64,000 nt of DNA, taken from the NCBI RefSeq assembly GCF_032854445.1, contig NC_088305.1, positions 21,182,955 to 21,246,954 of the forward strand. Reading direction: 5' to 3'. The notes beneath the pieces were generated by a model, which was not told the DNA's origin, did not search any database, and saw nothing but the letters and a program-made list of their open reading frames with translations. The stretch's first letter is position 1. Each line of letters begins with the position of its first letter. Shown piece after piece: positions 32,493 to 45,584 of this stretch. The translations under genes were made by a program, and so were the position numbers. Source of the stretch: Liolophura sinensis. Its lineage: Eukaryota > Mollusca > Polyplacophora > Chitonida > Chitonidae.

Positions 32493-32999
32493 CAATCAAA
32501 CAATTGGCTAGCTAATCCGCAAATGCTAATACATGGTAAACTATTGTATTTATGTACATGTTCAACCACTGACCTATGCGTATGCGGAACCGCAAGTTTT
32601 CCTTGAGTTTTTCGATTGTGAGCTCACCGCTTTGTTTACAGGATAGTCCTACTTGACGGCACCTTCGCGTCGTATACCGAAGTCACTGCTCAAATAAGGG
32701 ACGCGGTCGCAACTGTGGGTTTGTGCCGTTTTAACATCTGGCGGTGCTCTTCGAGGCTAGCAGGCTGCTAAGGAATAATTGCAAGATCGCCGAAATTGTG
32801 CATATTTATGCGCAGGACTGAAAGTCTGTACTTTCACAGGAGACACACGATAAGTGGTGAGAGTTGCGAGGTGGCAGAACTCTGGCACTACTCCAAGAAA
32901 AGTGAATAAAAGGATGTATCACTGCAGTGTGGTGATTTCAAAATCATTTCGGACAGGGTCGGGCCACTACCAAAAACTTTAAAAATGGTTGCTGCCTGG

Positions 33000-33105
33000 C
33001 TTGGCGCTCAGCACTGAGAGGTTAGAGCAAGGAAACATGACTGGTTGGCCCAGTGCCAGTATAATGTGATTGGGTGAGGGAGGACAAGTTGACAGGACAA
33101 GAACA
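33000..33105 (+). mobile_element. SINE-C2 fragment
   Basis: Read in reverse it gives cattatactggcactgggcc and ttccttgctctaacctctca, as in 53620-53690. Confidence 0.75.
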
Positions 33106-33596
33106 TATAGGTCCTGTGTATCGGTTGTGTAAGTTATGAATGTATACAACCCGAAACAGTTTGATCGGATAACACACTTAGGTCTTCAGAAAATCGCACA
33201 GACAACGTTGCTCATCTCTAAGTGTATGGCGGAAATAAATTATTAACTAATTACTTAATGAAATGTGTAGATGCACATGTGATGTTTAAATAAAAACTCT
33301 CACCCATTCAACAACGAAGAACTTTTTCTTTCCAAATGAAAATGCATTCTGGTAAATTTCATGTCATGTACATGTCTAGATTTATTTACGGAAGTATTTG
33401 TGCATAGTTTGCTCCTAATAAGAATGTCAAATTTTGACTTTTTTCTCCAAAATTATAATATTTTCTTGAAATTTCTACTTCCTGTTGAGTCAGTCACACA
33501 CAATGATGACAGACGGAGACATCGTATACAGTGATATGCAAGGTATGTGTGCATGGCTTGCTGCATGACATAAGAAAGTCCAAATTTTTAAAATAG

Positions 33597-33675
33597 GAAA
33601 TTCGAAATTTCGACAAAGGAAAGTCGAAATTTTGAGAAAAAAAGTCGAAATGTCAATATAGGGAAGTCGACTTTA
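33597..33675. repeat. Short array of gtcgaaatttt units
   Basis: Four imperfect units near 20 bases, each with a (g/t)cgaaat core. Confidence 0.8.
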
Positions 33676-33689
33676 ATGGGCTTCCCTAC

Positions 33690-34915
33690 ATTTTCGGGCT
33701 CGTCAACTGCGCATATACATATTTGCAGCTTACTTGGAAAGGCCATGCGCACCACGTCGACTTTCCAGGCCCGAGGTTTTCCTAACAAAAATTACCTCCT
33801 ACTCGATCATTGTTTTGTGAACTTTTACAACAGCATACAGGACTCATCATGCGTGAACATTTCTAAACCAGGCTAATTAGCCAAGCTGTTTCATTCGGTC
33901 GGCTTTTGAATGCACAGTCCTTGCACAGTATCCTGCATATGTCTCATTGAACCCGCTCGGATATGCAATTCCCGATTTAAGAAAAAACAGCGCTTGTTGT
34001 TCTTAGCGAAAAAGGCGTAATTGGATCGTTGGGCGAAGAAGAAGGCAGCGTTTGTCATGGTGAAAGAGACAGCGATCAAACGGCGTCTTCAAACAGATCA
34101 ATTTTTGGCGGAAGTGATTTCTGCAGCTAAATAGTCAGAGGATGTTGGCAAAAGCTGTCATTGCCACTTCTGGCAACTATAAAACATGTTGGGTGAAATC
34201 GATCCCTCTGCCAACTAGAACGGGGCGTTTATTACTCGATGTTTCTGGGGTTCACCCTAATCTGTTTGGCACGACTACGTCCGGTCGTGGACTCGAACAA
34301 GACGCCGCTTGATCTGTCTATCTGCTGACGTGAACGTCTGCCCCAGTATAAATCATCATCCGCTAACCGGACCACCGTGAAATTTCTATATTATCGCAGT
34401 GCTTTCCGCAAATGACTAATTCCTTAAAACCAACTCGGGACCATCTCCTAATTTCTTTGTCCGAGTATCGGCGTGATATGTTGTTGTAATAAGATAAATT
34501 TTATATTTTCTTTCTTTGAACGCGCTCCCCGATATCCGTGATTCATTGGACCAAAGGTTCCAATCAAAGAAAGGTCAAAGGTTGTGAATATAGACTGAAT
34601 TACAGACTGCCTGCAACAGATAATATCCCGTCGGGAAAGGGTTCCCGAAGAAATGTGTGACGTCTATACACTTGTTTTAAGTCATTTTTATCACTTATCA
34701 GTAACACTGATCAGTATCCGTCCGATAGAAACTCTGTCAGGGCATATACATTGAGTGAACATTCTTGTGTCGGACCATACCTTACCAGAAAGCTGCATAA
34801 GAACAGCAGTTTTCTGTACGGCCTTTGTCCTGTTAGTTAGGATCTAGCGGTCTCCGGGCTCGGTCAAGCTGCTCTGGTTTGGTACAACACCTTGTGCGGA
34901 TTAAACAGCAAGAGA
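33690..34915. other. No gene seen; possible regulatory cluster
   Basis: Non-repetitive spacer. A cluster at 34541-34586 resembles nuclear-receptor and TCF binding sites (see findings). Confidence 0.35.
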
Positions 34916-34924
34916 TCATTCACT

Positions 34925-35575
34925 ACACTGAGAGCCCATCAACCATACTAAGGGATCATGAACCACACTGAGGGAACATCAAGCACAATGAGAGACCATC
35001 AACTACCCTGAGAGCCCATCAACCATACTAAGGGGACCAAGAACCACACTGAGAGACCATCAACCATACTAAGGGGATCATGAACCACACTGAGGAACCA
35101 TGAACCATATTGAAACACCATGAACCAAACGGAGAGACCATCAACCAAACTAGGGACCATGAACCACACTGAGAAACCATGAACCATATTGAAAGACCAT
35201 GAACATATTGAAAGACCATCAACCAAACGGAGAGACCATCAACCATACTAAGGGACCATGAACCACACTTAGGTAATGTGAACCACGCCTGAGAGACCAT
35301 GAACCAAATGGACAGAACATGTCCACACTGAGAGACTACAAACCACACACGAATGCCATGAACTATACTGTTAGAATATTAACCACCAAAAAAAAAAAGA
35401 CCACGAACCACACGGAGACCATAAACCACTCTGAGAGAGAACATTAACACACCGACAGACCATGACGCACACGAGAGACCCACCGAGACTGGGAGACATA
35501 AAATAAGAGTTAGAGATCACGAACTACACTAAGAGACGACGAACTAGACTTAGAGACCACGAACCACACTTAGGG
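34925..35575. repeat. Degenerate tandem array, about 20-bp units
   Basis: More than 25 units of gagagaccatcaaccatact and gagaccatgaaccacactga types, becoming looser to the right. Confidence 0.9.
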
Positions 35576-35625
35576 TTAAAAGAGGACAATTTGTATGCTA
35601 TTAACTTATATATAGATTATTAGAA

Positions 35626-35840
35626 TGGGTCTGCCTGTTTCCTTCGACTATAACGCTGGCCGCCGCTTCAGTGAAATGTTCATGAGTAGGGGGTAAACAC
35701 CAATAAATAAGTAAAAATAAATTTAACGCCTTATTCCAACATTTTTCATTTACCTGACTGTAGTCAGGTTTATGGTAGGGAAAACTGGAGTGCCCAGAGT
35801 AAACCGCTAACTTTAGCCAATTACTCCTGACCATCTTTAA
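35626..35840. repeat. SINE-A tail fragment (+), then SINE-D piece
   Basis: 35626-35716 reads ctgcctgtttccttcgacta to caccaataaataagt in plus orientation. From 35735 a minus-oriented SINE-D body follows, with gtgcccagagtaaaccgcta. Confidence 0.7.
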
Positions 35841-38117
35841 CCATAGCCACATTCCAACATTATGCGAGCTTGAAAATTTTCGGATCCAAAGGAGAAAAAC
35901 ATTCTCTAAAAATAATAAAATCAAATTTCCACAATGTAATTTAAGTGAACTTAAACTTTTCAGGTCTTTCAAATAACTGCCATCAAAAGAAAACCCAAAT
36001 CCCTTAAACCAAAATCCTGACATAAATTACTTTAAACAAGATAAAAGCCACCCAAATCCCCCGCCTGCCACAGCTCACCCATCCACCCACGCATAACATG
36101 GTCCGTGAAAAATCTTTCAGCCTTAGGCCTTTTTGTTGCATATGGATTCTTTTTATCTAAAGTATGCTCATAAAAACATGATTCCAACGGACGTATAACC
36201 ATTTTTATTATCTGAAAAGATAGTGATACTTCCGCACAAGACCATCAGTGGCTAGGCCTGGCCTAGAAGAGCCCACATGCGTTGGTTCGAAGCTTCGAAG
36301 GACAAACTTATTTAGTGGTAGAAGGGATGTAAAACAAGCATAAAGAGAAGCACATCGTTCTAAAAAGTATGATTTACATGGACGACTTCGCCTGTTGACG
36401 AAGTTTGATTGTGGTGTTTTTTAAAAGCAAAAGAAATTCTTTGCGGATTGTCCTCAGATGATTTTGTAGGAAGTCAGAGGCAGGTTAATGTACACACTAT
36501 AAACGGAAGCGAAAAAAAAAGTACTTGCCTAATTCGCTCATACGTCCAATGTTATACGGCATTTTGTTTTCACTTACGGTAAACACATAGTAATTAACAT
36601 TTTCTTGGCATTCTAACCAAAAACTTGAGAGGAAATTCATATCCAATTTCAATATATAAAATACCTATATATTTTAAATGATTTGTAGTCTGTCATTCTG
36701 TACAGGAATGTGGAATTAAAACTCCCCTTCAAGGTTTATTACTGTATAGGAATGTCGGACTTGACCCTTAGTTTCACAGAAACTGCCTCTTCCATTTGAC
36801 AGCAGAGCCTCTTTAAAAGGAGCGCCCAGATCATGTACAGTACCAGTCATATCTTTCATACGCCAATAATCGTAAACAAAGTTATTAAATGTAATCTCAC
36901 CCACCAACAAATGTCAACAGGTTAACGATGCCACGAGGCCTGTTAATTACCCTCCGTGGAATAGACATATTTGGAGAAATTTCTGGGGAAATAGAAGAAA
37001 GTTAGTGTAATTTCCTCTGGTTTAGTGTTTTGGCAGGTGTTGTGTAAGTATGTATGTCTTTGAGTAGACGCACGCGGTCCGATAAGCATCAGGAAAACAA
37101 TAGATCGTTCTGGAGGCTTATTACTACACCACCAGCGGTTTAATCCACCTGCGTGAAATGAAGTGGACTGATGGGCACGTCCCCCAAAGTGACCTATTTC
37201 CGAAAGGAACAGTGGTATTTTTAGATGGTCTCTTATTTGAATATGTGAGCAGCATTATTGATAATCGTGTCAGTGAATTTTTATAAGTCTTTTATTGGCC
37301 AGGGCCCCTTTGTCTCTGAGTCAATAGGCGCAATCCCCCTAATGACCGACCGCGGCGCTCGCAGCGTCCCGCGCTCAGAAAGAAACACTTGTTTCACTGG
37401 TAGTTTTTAACTGAGTTAGCACAAGAACAAAGCGTGTCCTTTGTGACTCTCCATAATTGAACAGGGACGCCTTTTTCTGTAATACACACGCTCTGGAGGA
37501 CGAGACTCCATGGCACACTCTGCCTTCCAGGATCAGGTCGATGTAACAGCTAATAACCTTGTTCACAATGCGGGTGTGGTCTCACGACCGCTTGTCCGTG
37601 TGATGGTAACCGATGTTTCTCTTTGGACAACCCAGTAGCGTCCCGCTAGCCCGCCAGTGGTTTTCCTGGGACGAGACTGTAGAATGGCAGTGGACTGGTT
37701 GAGTGAAGTTACTGCAGGCTGGCCCCAGACCGCATTAGGGATGCTTTTTCCCGCTCGATGGCGATTCGGGGCCAAGCGAGATTGGTCATTGCTCTCTTGC
37801 AACACATAAGTATGAAGTTACCAAGCATTTAGTCAACAAGTCCTCGGAAAGGCAAAATGAACGCCAGACTTCAAACCTTTGGCCCAGATTGGCGGAATAA
37901 GTGTCAGCTACCGCAGGTAGATGCAAAGGTATCGCATCATGAAAGGCAATAACCCGATGAGCTGGCCGATACGTAGATGCAGAGATTGAACACATAAATA
38001 CCCATAATCTTCAAACACAATGACCTGCTGCCAGACACGTAAGTGAAGACATTCAATACATAAATATCCGATCAAAATCATCGCACCTTCAAAGACAATA
38101 ACGCAATAAGCTGCAGA
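35841..38117. other. No gene seen
   Basis: Spacer. 37288-37355 is an unusually GC-balanced, motif-rich segment (see findings). Open frames here lack recognisable similarity. Confidence 0.45.
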
Positions 38118-38340
38118 CATAGATTTGAGATCTGTTTCATTCTTCCCGGCTTAGCTTAGAATACACACTCTTCCATTTACTAACCTGGAACTGTGCCCTT
38201 TCGCGTGTGCTGCCCTCTCCATATTGAAGCTGTACGCTACAAAAAATGTTTCCTGTAATCCTTCAATAGTTCTCACTTCATATCACCCAGTTATTCGTGA
38301 ATAATAAAGACCATGGCATCACAAGTAACTCAAATGCACC
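38118..38340 (+). repeat. Dispersed repeat R2, copy 2
   Basis: Aligns with 21396-21575. Confidence 0.7.
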
Positions 38341-41137
38341 TGATACATAGGCTGCAAGCTAAAACTTCGCTAACCGCCAGTTTCAGTTTGAGTCGGTCGC
38401 ATGCTCCGGAAAAAGAAAAAACTCGGGGAATGATCTGATAGATACCAGTGAGAAATATACCATCTAAAGGGCGATCGACAAGTTGTTTGGGAGTCTTAAC
38501 TTTAATTTGTGTGTTAATAACGCGCAGAAAGGAACAGTAATCGACTATTACGAAAAGAGAAGATGATTTTAATTTTGGAAGAGCAGCCAAGTCCACCATA
38601 GCAACGGGGTCACGTGATTCGAAAATGGCAGTTGGCAAAATTGTGATGCTGTCCGAGTGGGTGTGTCGGTCACATTTGTGTAAATTGCGATGTTATGGTC
38701 TTTATCATTCGCACACAAGGGGGTAATCTGAATATAGAATCACTCTAAGATCACGGGACATACATCTCTTTTTGTGATGTACGACGTTGGAACTTTGAGG
38801 ACATCGCAGGCGACAAGACCAAGCTCCAGGTTAGTGAAGTCAACAATTCAGAGCGGTTAATGTGGAGCTGGGAACATGGCCAATCGATCTCAGCGCTTGT
38901 GCAGACATTGAACACACAAATGCCCAATAAAAACCATCGCACATTCAAAGACAATATCTCGGTAAGCTGCCAGTTACGTAGGTGCAGACACACCAGCCCA
39001 GGTGAAACCCATCGAACCTTGTTTCGGCTTGGACCCGACAAGCTTTTCGATCGTTAACCACTTAGACAATTACAACTGCATTATCACTGCTAGTTATGGA
39101 GAGAGTTTAATTCGGTTCTGTCCGATTCATCAACCTCTACTTCTAGTTGATCAACTTCGTCAGAATACATTAGTTTTCCGCCAATTACTGCATCTCCCCC
39201 GCAGTTTATTTCCGGCTCCATGTCTAATTGATTGATAGTGAGACTACGGTAAAGGCATAAAGCAAGCACAACCGTGGGCAAGACGCCAATTCGTACAAAA
39301 CATGACTTATGTCCATTGCCTGTTTTGCTGCCTTCTTTGACGTTTTTGTCTGGCAAACAGATATAGTTTAGCTTAGACAGTCGATAACCCACAATTCCCT
39401 CTTCTTAGCTCTTTTGGCACAGCAAACGTCCCTAATACTGCTTCAATTCTTGGTATCTGGTCGCTTAGTGGCGACAGACCATGCCAGCATTGTATGACTT
39501 CACTTAACTCAAAGTTCTTATAGGCTTAATATGCTTACTGGACCCCTTTTGACAATAGAGAACCCCTTCTTTGCTCATCACACCCTGTGACTCTTAAATA
39601 TTCCGATTTACGTCAGGAGAATTCTAAATCACTTGTATCGGTTTCTCCAGGTTCTACTCGGTTTTCCCCACAAGTATCACGTCTTCTTGTATTATATATT
39701 GCCCACCTTTCTTGGATATATTGTATCGAGGACAACAGTGATTTCTCCGTAATCTGTTCTAGGCTTTTAAGTTTATTTCAATGATGGTTTAGAGATAAAA
39801 TTGGCTTAAAGACGTTATACTGGAGATGTTTGGTACAAAAGCGATAAGCGTAAATCCAATGGAATTTTTGCGATTATTTTGGAATAGCCCAAATAATTGC
39901 ATTTCACATAATCTCCAAGCGTTTTCGTTCAAAATCAGTAATAAAGTTCCAAAAATTTATAAAGCAGATTGCATCATGACAGTTTAAAACTTTAGAACCA
40001 TTTTAATAGTTCCAGGTATGAGTCTGTGACAGGTATGAGAAAAACAAAGAAAGTCACATTGCTTACGTCAAAGGGTTTGGGGAAATACGAAGTTTCCTTG
40101 AAAAGCATTCATTAGGAATCCATGTACTAACTCTGATATCTGTCTCTAAGACACATCTCCATGATTAATAGTGAGGCAACACTGAACTTACAGAAAAGAA
40201 CAGAAAAACGACAGAAGGAACCAAAGCAATCAACCAACCAAACATGTATCAAAGCCCTCTGCGTTAGTACTGATTACTGCTTTCAGTCCAAAGTGTTCGA
40301 TTAATATTTTCGCGGCAACAATAAGGACTAGTTTTAAATCCCTTTACATGCACCATTTCTTTATATTTCCTTGGTCTATCCCCTGTCAATCAGATGATCG
40401 AGCGAGAAATTTGCTCTGAACATATCTAATAATTCTGGACATTTAAATGCCAAGTCTTCGGGTCTCTGCATGCATTTTGCTAACAACCATTTATCATGTA
40501 GATTAGCGTCGGAGTTTTAACAGATCAAATAGTTAAAGAGACTTGAAGCACACTCGTTCAGGGAAAAGAACATTCAAGTTGTCGTTCTACACTTTGGAGG
40601 ACAGACTTTCAGATTGCCGACCACGTGGTTTTCCGATTACCAAAAGAATATTTTCTTATGACATTGATATTTAATGTCTTGCTCAAGAAGGTTTCCGTTT
40701 TATATATGTATGACTGGTCAGGTTTATTACTAAAAGAAACCGGAAGGCCTGGACCAAACCGTCGACAATGGGGCCAGGTACGTGGCTATTCCTTGACTTA
40801 AAGCCACAGGAAAAAACAACGAGACATGCACTATTTTACGAAAATTAAAAACTAACAGAATGCGTACATGAATTTCCCCTTAAACTGGCTTCATGCATAA
40901 TACGTTTCATGCATTAACTAAATGTGGATTTCTGAGCAAACGACTGTAATCGTGATTGGCCTACTTGTATACCTATACACTGGCGACGCTATGAGTTGTA
41001 TGTCCAGACTCAGAACATAAATAACATTTCTGGACTGGTACTTGCCGTTAAGGTAACTTGAGTGTTCAATTTGTCATTTTGTACAATAAACGCCAATATT
41101 GTCTGTTTTATGTCTTCGGCCCTTTTAAATTTTAAAA
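38341..41137. other. No gene seen
   Basis: Short unrelated open frames on both strands; no splice chain, repeat or family recognised. Confidence 0.45.
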
Positions 41138-41385
41138 TTTATCTATTTATTTGACTGGTGTTTTTACGCTGTACTCAAAGAATATTTCACTTATACGACG
41201 GGAACAAGCAATGTTGTGGTAGGAAACCTGACATGGCTAGGGGGAGACCCACGACAAACCGTAGGTTGTTGGCAGACCTTCCCTCGTACGGGACTGGAGC
41301 ATGAACTGGACTTGAACTCACAGCGACCACACCGGTGAGAGGCTCTTGGGTCATTCCACCGCTCTAGCACTTTAACCATCTCGAT
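41138..41385 (-). mobile_element. SINE-A, near full length
   Basis: Tail (tgactggtgtttttacgctg) to head (gaactcacagcgaccacacc and ctagcactttaaccatctcg). Diverged, with no clear target duplication. Confidence 0.9.
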
Positions 41386-41684
41386 CAGTGTAAATTTAAT
41401 ATACTTTGGACGAAGGACACTGGTAGTAAAATGAGGACTAAGCCCAACCCAAGTATGATCTGGATTCGAACGCGTGAATTCATTAGTCATCGTCCAGACA
41501 TTAGGGACGCCCGCCCATACAGACGTGTCGATGATGACAATGTAACTCAATAGTAAGAAATATTGAAGAAAAGAATATATTAGATTGGCTGTTTATCACT
41601 ACAAACTTTCAAAGGTTACCCTCCTTTCATCATGGGTGAAAACAGAGAAACTCTAACAGTGTCTTTTTACGGGATAAATAGCGC

Positions 41685-42255
41685 CCATGGCAAGCAACAA
41701 AAACTGTGACCCCGACCAAATATTCTAGCATATCCTGACCAGTGGAATGCGTAGCCAAATGGTTTCCTTGCCAGTTGGCACTGATTAGTGATACAGAGAT
41801 ATGTGGTAATGAAGCTCCTGGAACTGTATTTATATCTAATAATTTATACTGGCGGTTTAAGAAATGCTCTCCATCTTGGACAGTATCGAATATAATTAAG
41901 ACGTACAGGTAAAAACATTACAAGAAAATTCTTTTATCACTGTCAGAAGATACGTGGGAAAGTCCGCCAGCAGCCTGCGGATGGTCATGCGTTTCCCTTG
42001 GGCTAATCTCGGTTTCCTCCCACCATAATGCTGGCCGCCCATGGCAAGCAACAAAAAAAAATGTGGCTCCGTATTATTCTTTCATACCCTAACTAGTGGT
42101 TTGCGCGAAAGAAGAGTTTTCTTGCCAGTATTTATAAATAACAATGTATTTTAGCGGTTTAAGAAACTAGCCATCCCGATGCTCCTCATCTTTGAAGATA
42201 TCGAAGATTATTATGACGTACAGATCAAATATTTCACTATCAGAGGATGTCTTAA
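41685..42255 (+). repeat. Local tandem duplication with SINE-A fragment at the junction
   Basis: gcccatggcaagcaacaaaa starts both copies (41684 and 42037), and both contain ggtttaagaaa and (c/g)acgtaca(g). A SINE-A fragment (41949-42036) lies between the end of the first and the start of the second copy. Confidence 0.8.
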
Positions 42256-42832
42256 TTATAAGATTGTTGAAATTTAAATTTTCCAGAATTGCACAGTATT
42301 AATTGAAAGGGTCCTGCACATGATGTACACATCTACATATCTCACCTGCATGATAACATTGGTCCCATCTTCTGTAAAATATAAGGTTTTTTTTTATATT
42401 TGTATGTCACAAGTTATTGATTCAAAAACTAGTGTGCCCAGGACACTTCCTTAAACGCCTTCTAAGTCTCTTAAATTCAACAGTGAGTATAGTGTTGTTG
42501 GCAAATATGGACAGAGCCTCTGGCGATTTGTGTCACAGTTGTATCTAATTCCCTTAAACCAGGGATAACGTATGTATAAGCATCCATCACATCAACATGG
42601 TCCTTGTAGGAACAGCCGCAATCAACATTAGGTTGTGTTGGAAATGGGTCTTACGATTATAAACTTGGAACACCCCTTTCTACGAGGTCTACGAATGGCA
42701 TATGATTGGTATACTTGTCATAAGCGGATGTCACTAGGAACGTACAACCATTTTCCGACTGTCACACTGTGGTCGCTATTCTGGTTTTACTCACTATGCT
42801 ATATTCTGTTATAGTGACGCTTAGTTTAGTAC

Positions 42833-43014
42833 AAACTGCCAGCAATTTGCGGATGGTCGTGGGTTTCCTCCTTATTAGTTGACAGCTGTTATACGAAGGC
42901 CTGTTCGACGTGTAGATTCCCCCCAGTCTCGGCCCGGTTTCCTCCAACCATAGTGCTGGCCACCAGTACGGCGTAAAACCCCAATCAAATATTGAATAAA
43001 TAAACAAATTTATT
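42833..43014 (+). mobile_element. SINE-A with internal insertion
   Basis: gccagcaatttgcggatggt, then about 60 foreign bases with cctgttcgacgtgtagattc, then ggcccggtttcctccaacca and the tail. A segment between the body and gtacggcgtaaaac is missing. Confidence 0.85.
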
Positions 43015-44319
43015 ACAAGCAGCTCCGTGCATGTTGCACGCTCCTCATTCAAATATTACCATACCTGTGACACCTTACATTCCCGACTGACTGTATCCTG
43101 CAAACTTGCTACACATGGTATTTAGGAAATGTCGAAAATACCGAAGGTTTTGTTGTAAACATAAACGTAACAGTATGAAGAATCGGGGCGTGTCATTTGT
43201 CATCCAAACATATCAGAAATTGCCCTCAGTTTGACAGGCGGGATCAAGCAGACGATTTCGGATGATTTGAATCGTGATAGATGTGAGAGAATCTTTATCA
43301 GAATCTGTCAAGAGCCGAACACGACCCGAGTTCAACTGCACTGTGTAGTTTGATTTGTCATGCGTCAAAATAACTGCCATACCACGCCCAGTTAAAGTGT
43401 TTATCGCATTAAGTGTTAAGAATTGTTACTCGTTTAAAAACAACATCGCCAACTTGTTCTAAAGTGTATAAAACTTATTTACTCCAGTTTATTCGCTACT
43501 TTAACAAGCGGATTTCTTACTGGCTTCGATATTAGTACTGAAAACCATTACCATTTGGTTTATTTACTATAACGACAACACCACTGAACGAGGAAATCAT
43601 TTATGCACAAAGGAACTCTGTTGTTCATTTAATGCGTGGCGGTAATTAACACATGTATCCGGTTCTCTTTACTATGCAGTCCGGGAAAAGGCTTATGGAC
43701 ACTTCATGGCATGTGGATTGAACAATCCCCCAAGGGTGTTCCACATTTTATTATTTCTCACGGTGAGGTAGGAGATCGTTTCTAAGCCCGGCGACTGATT
43801 CGTGACTTCTCTGTTGAAATTGGACGGTTAAACATCATCCAGTAGTTGAATCACGACACAGCCGGAACGCGCGCATGGCCCGGAATAACAAACTTGATAT
43901 TAAATATAGCCGGAAATGATTCCCAGAAAGTCAACATTGCGTTCCCGGATTTCATTGGTCGAGGGTCAGTGGGCGCGCCCTCTGGCGGAGAGATTAGATA
44001 GCACGCTGACAAGGAAGGGTGGCTTGTGTAGAGCATACCGGTGCATCTGTCACGACTTTTGCAGCGGACATCACCCTTTCAGGAAGGGAGGGGCATGGGA
44101 ATTTGGGTCAGCTATTTATGGAATTATTAATTTTAAGTGGTTAGTACTTGCATGACATCTATATATTTTTATTGTTTTAGTTTATTTATATGATTTGGGA
44201 TTAACGTCGCACCACAGAATAGTTCATGTTTATGTTGAATACCGGATTCAGAGAGTACAGGTAAACACTGAACAGGTACATACGGAACACTTATCTACAG
44301 ACAATGGATTCACCGAGAA
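43015..44319. other. No gene seen
   Basis: Spacer with a GC-richer patch at 43930-44100; no coding or RNA feature recognised. Confidence 0.45.
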
Positions 44320-44660
44320 CTGATTCGTATAACACTGTTTTGCGGAGGGCTGATGTGAAGAAAACTGATTCAAAAAGAGAACTAATTCAAAAAAAGAACT
44401 GATTCAAAAAGAGAACTGATTCAAAAAGAGAACTGATTCGTAAACAGAATTAATTTAAATAACACTGCCTTACAGAAAACTGATTCACAGAGGCCTATTC
44501 GAAGAGTGAACTGATTCACAAAGACATGATTCACAGTGAACTGATTCATACAGAAAAATAATTTGGAGAGAACTGATTCACTTAGAACTACTTACTGACA
44601 AAGACCTGATTCACGGAGATCGGATTCACAGAAAACAGATTCACAGAAAACAGATTTACA
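44320..44660. repeat. Degenerate array of aactgattca units
   Basis: About 18 units near 17 to 20 bases, best preserved at 44370-44440 (caaaaagagaactgatt). Confidence 0.9.
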
Positions 44661-45584
44661 GTTAACTGATCCGCACAAAACCAGAATTGTCTCTCTATGC
44701 TAACACATTTCAATGATCCTATGTCACGCAACTACCTAAAACGTCAGTGTGATTTTTTGTCTCTGGTCTCTCGCAATGTTGCTGGCGTGACTGTGTTACA
44801 TCAGTCAAACAAATGTTCCCTCGTGTTAATCCTTGCCTGTGTTAACTGCCGTTTATTGTAAAAGAACGCAATATCGAGTGAAGTATAAATGACAATACCC
44901 TGTCATAGAATCAACAGTCAGACACCAAATTAATTTTATTCGCTTTCAAATAAAATACATTTGATACGAATAAATCAGATGTAAATACCCTGTCTCTACA
45001 TCAGTCGGCAAATATCGATGACCCAAACAGAAAGATAATGAGCGTGTAATCACCGGTGGAGAGGCAGATCTATTAGGTTGCCATTAGATTACTTGTACAC
45101 TACATAGATCAATCGGGGAAAGGTCTGGCAGCTGTAATTAGGCGGGTGATGTCTTTAGTGTTGAAGGTAGGTTAAATAGAAGGTGTGCCATGATGGATCC
45201 AGAAGTAGTCCACAATTAGCTCAGAGATGTCGTATTACACGATGATATCAAGCTCCGCACGGGGTACTTCGGGTTTTTTTGCTTTTATTGTCTAATCGAG
45301 CATCGGGTTTCCAGAGAAGTAAAGTTTTCTATGCTCCATCATTCGCACAACATTTTCTATTCACTAAAAATTTATATATTCGAAGCGAAATATTTCGGTT
45401 ATTCTATCGGTTTGATGAAACCCTTCTGTTCTTTGGAGTGGAATTCGTGTGCGTGGTTTTTGCTGTCAGTGCATCGTGTGAATGTTAGTACTTGAGGTCA
45501 AGATACCTAATGGCAGTGTTAGATTACACGATTAGTTTAAACGACAGAAAACGGCTGGCTTGTTTCAACTACATTTTCCGCTTG
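44661..45584. other. No gene seen
   Basis: Spacer before the 64-bp array; the open frame at 45279-45488 has no recognised similarity. Confidence 0.45.

Noticed and set aside
34999-35348. Frames with MVDGLSVWFMV repeats
   Set aside because: Caused by the degenerate 20-base array; units change frame and length.
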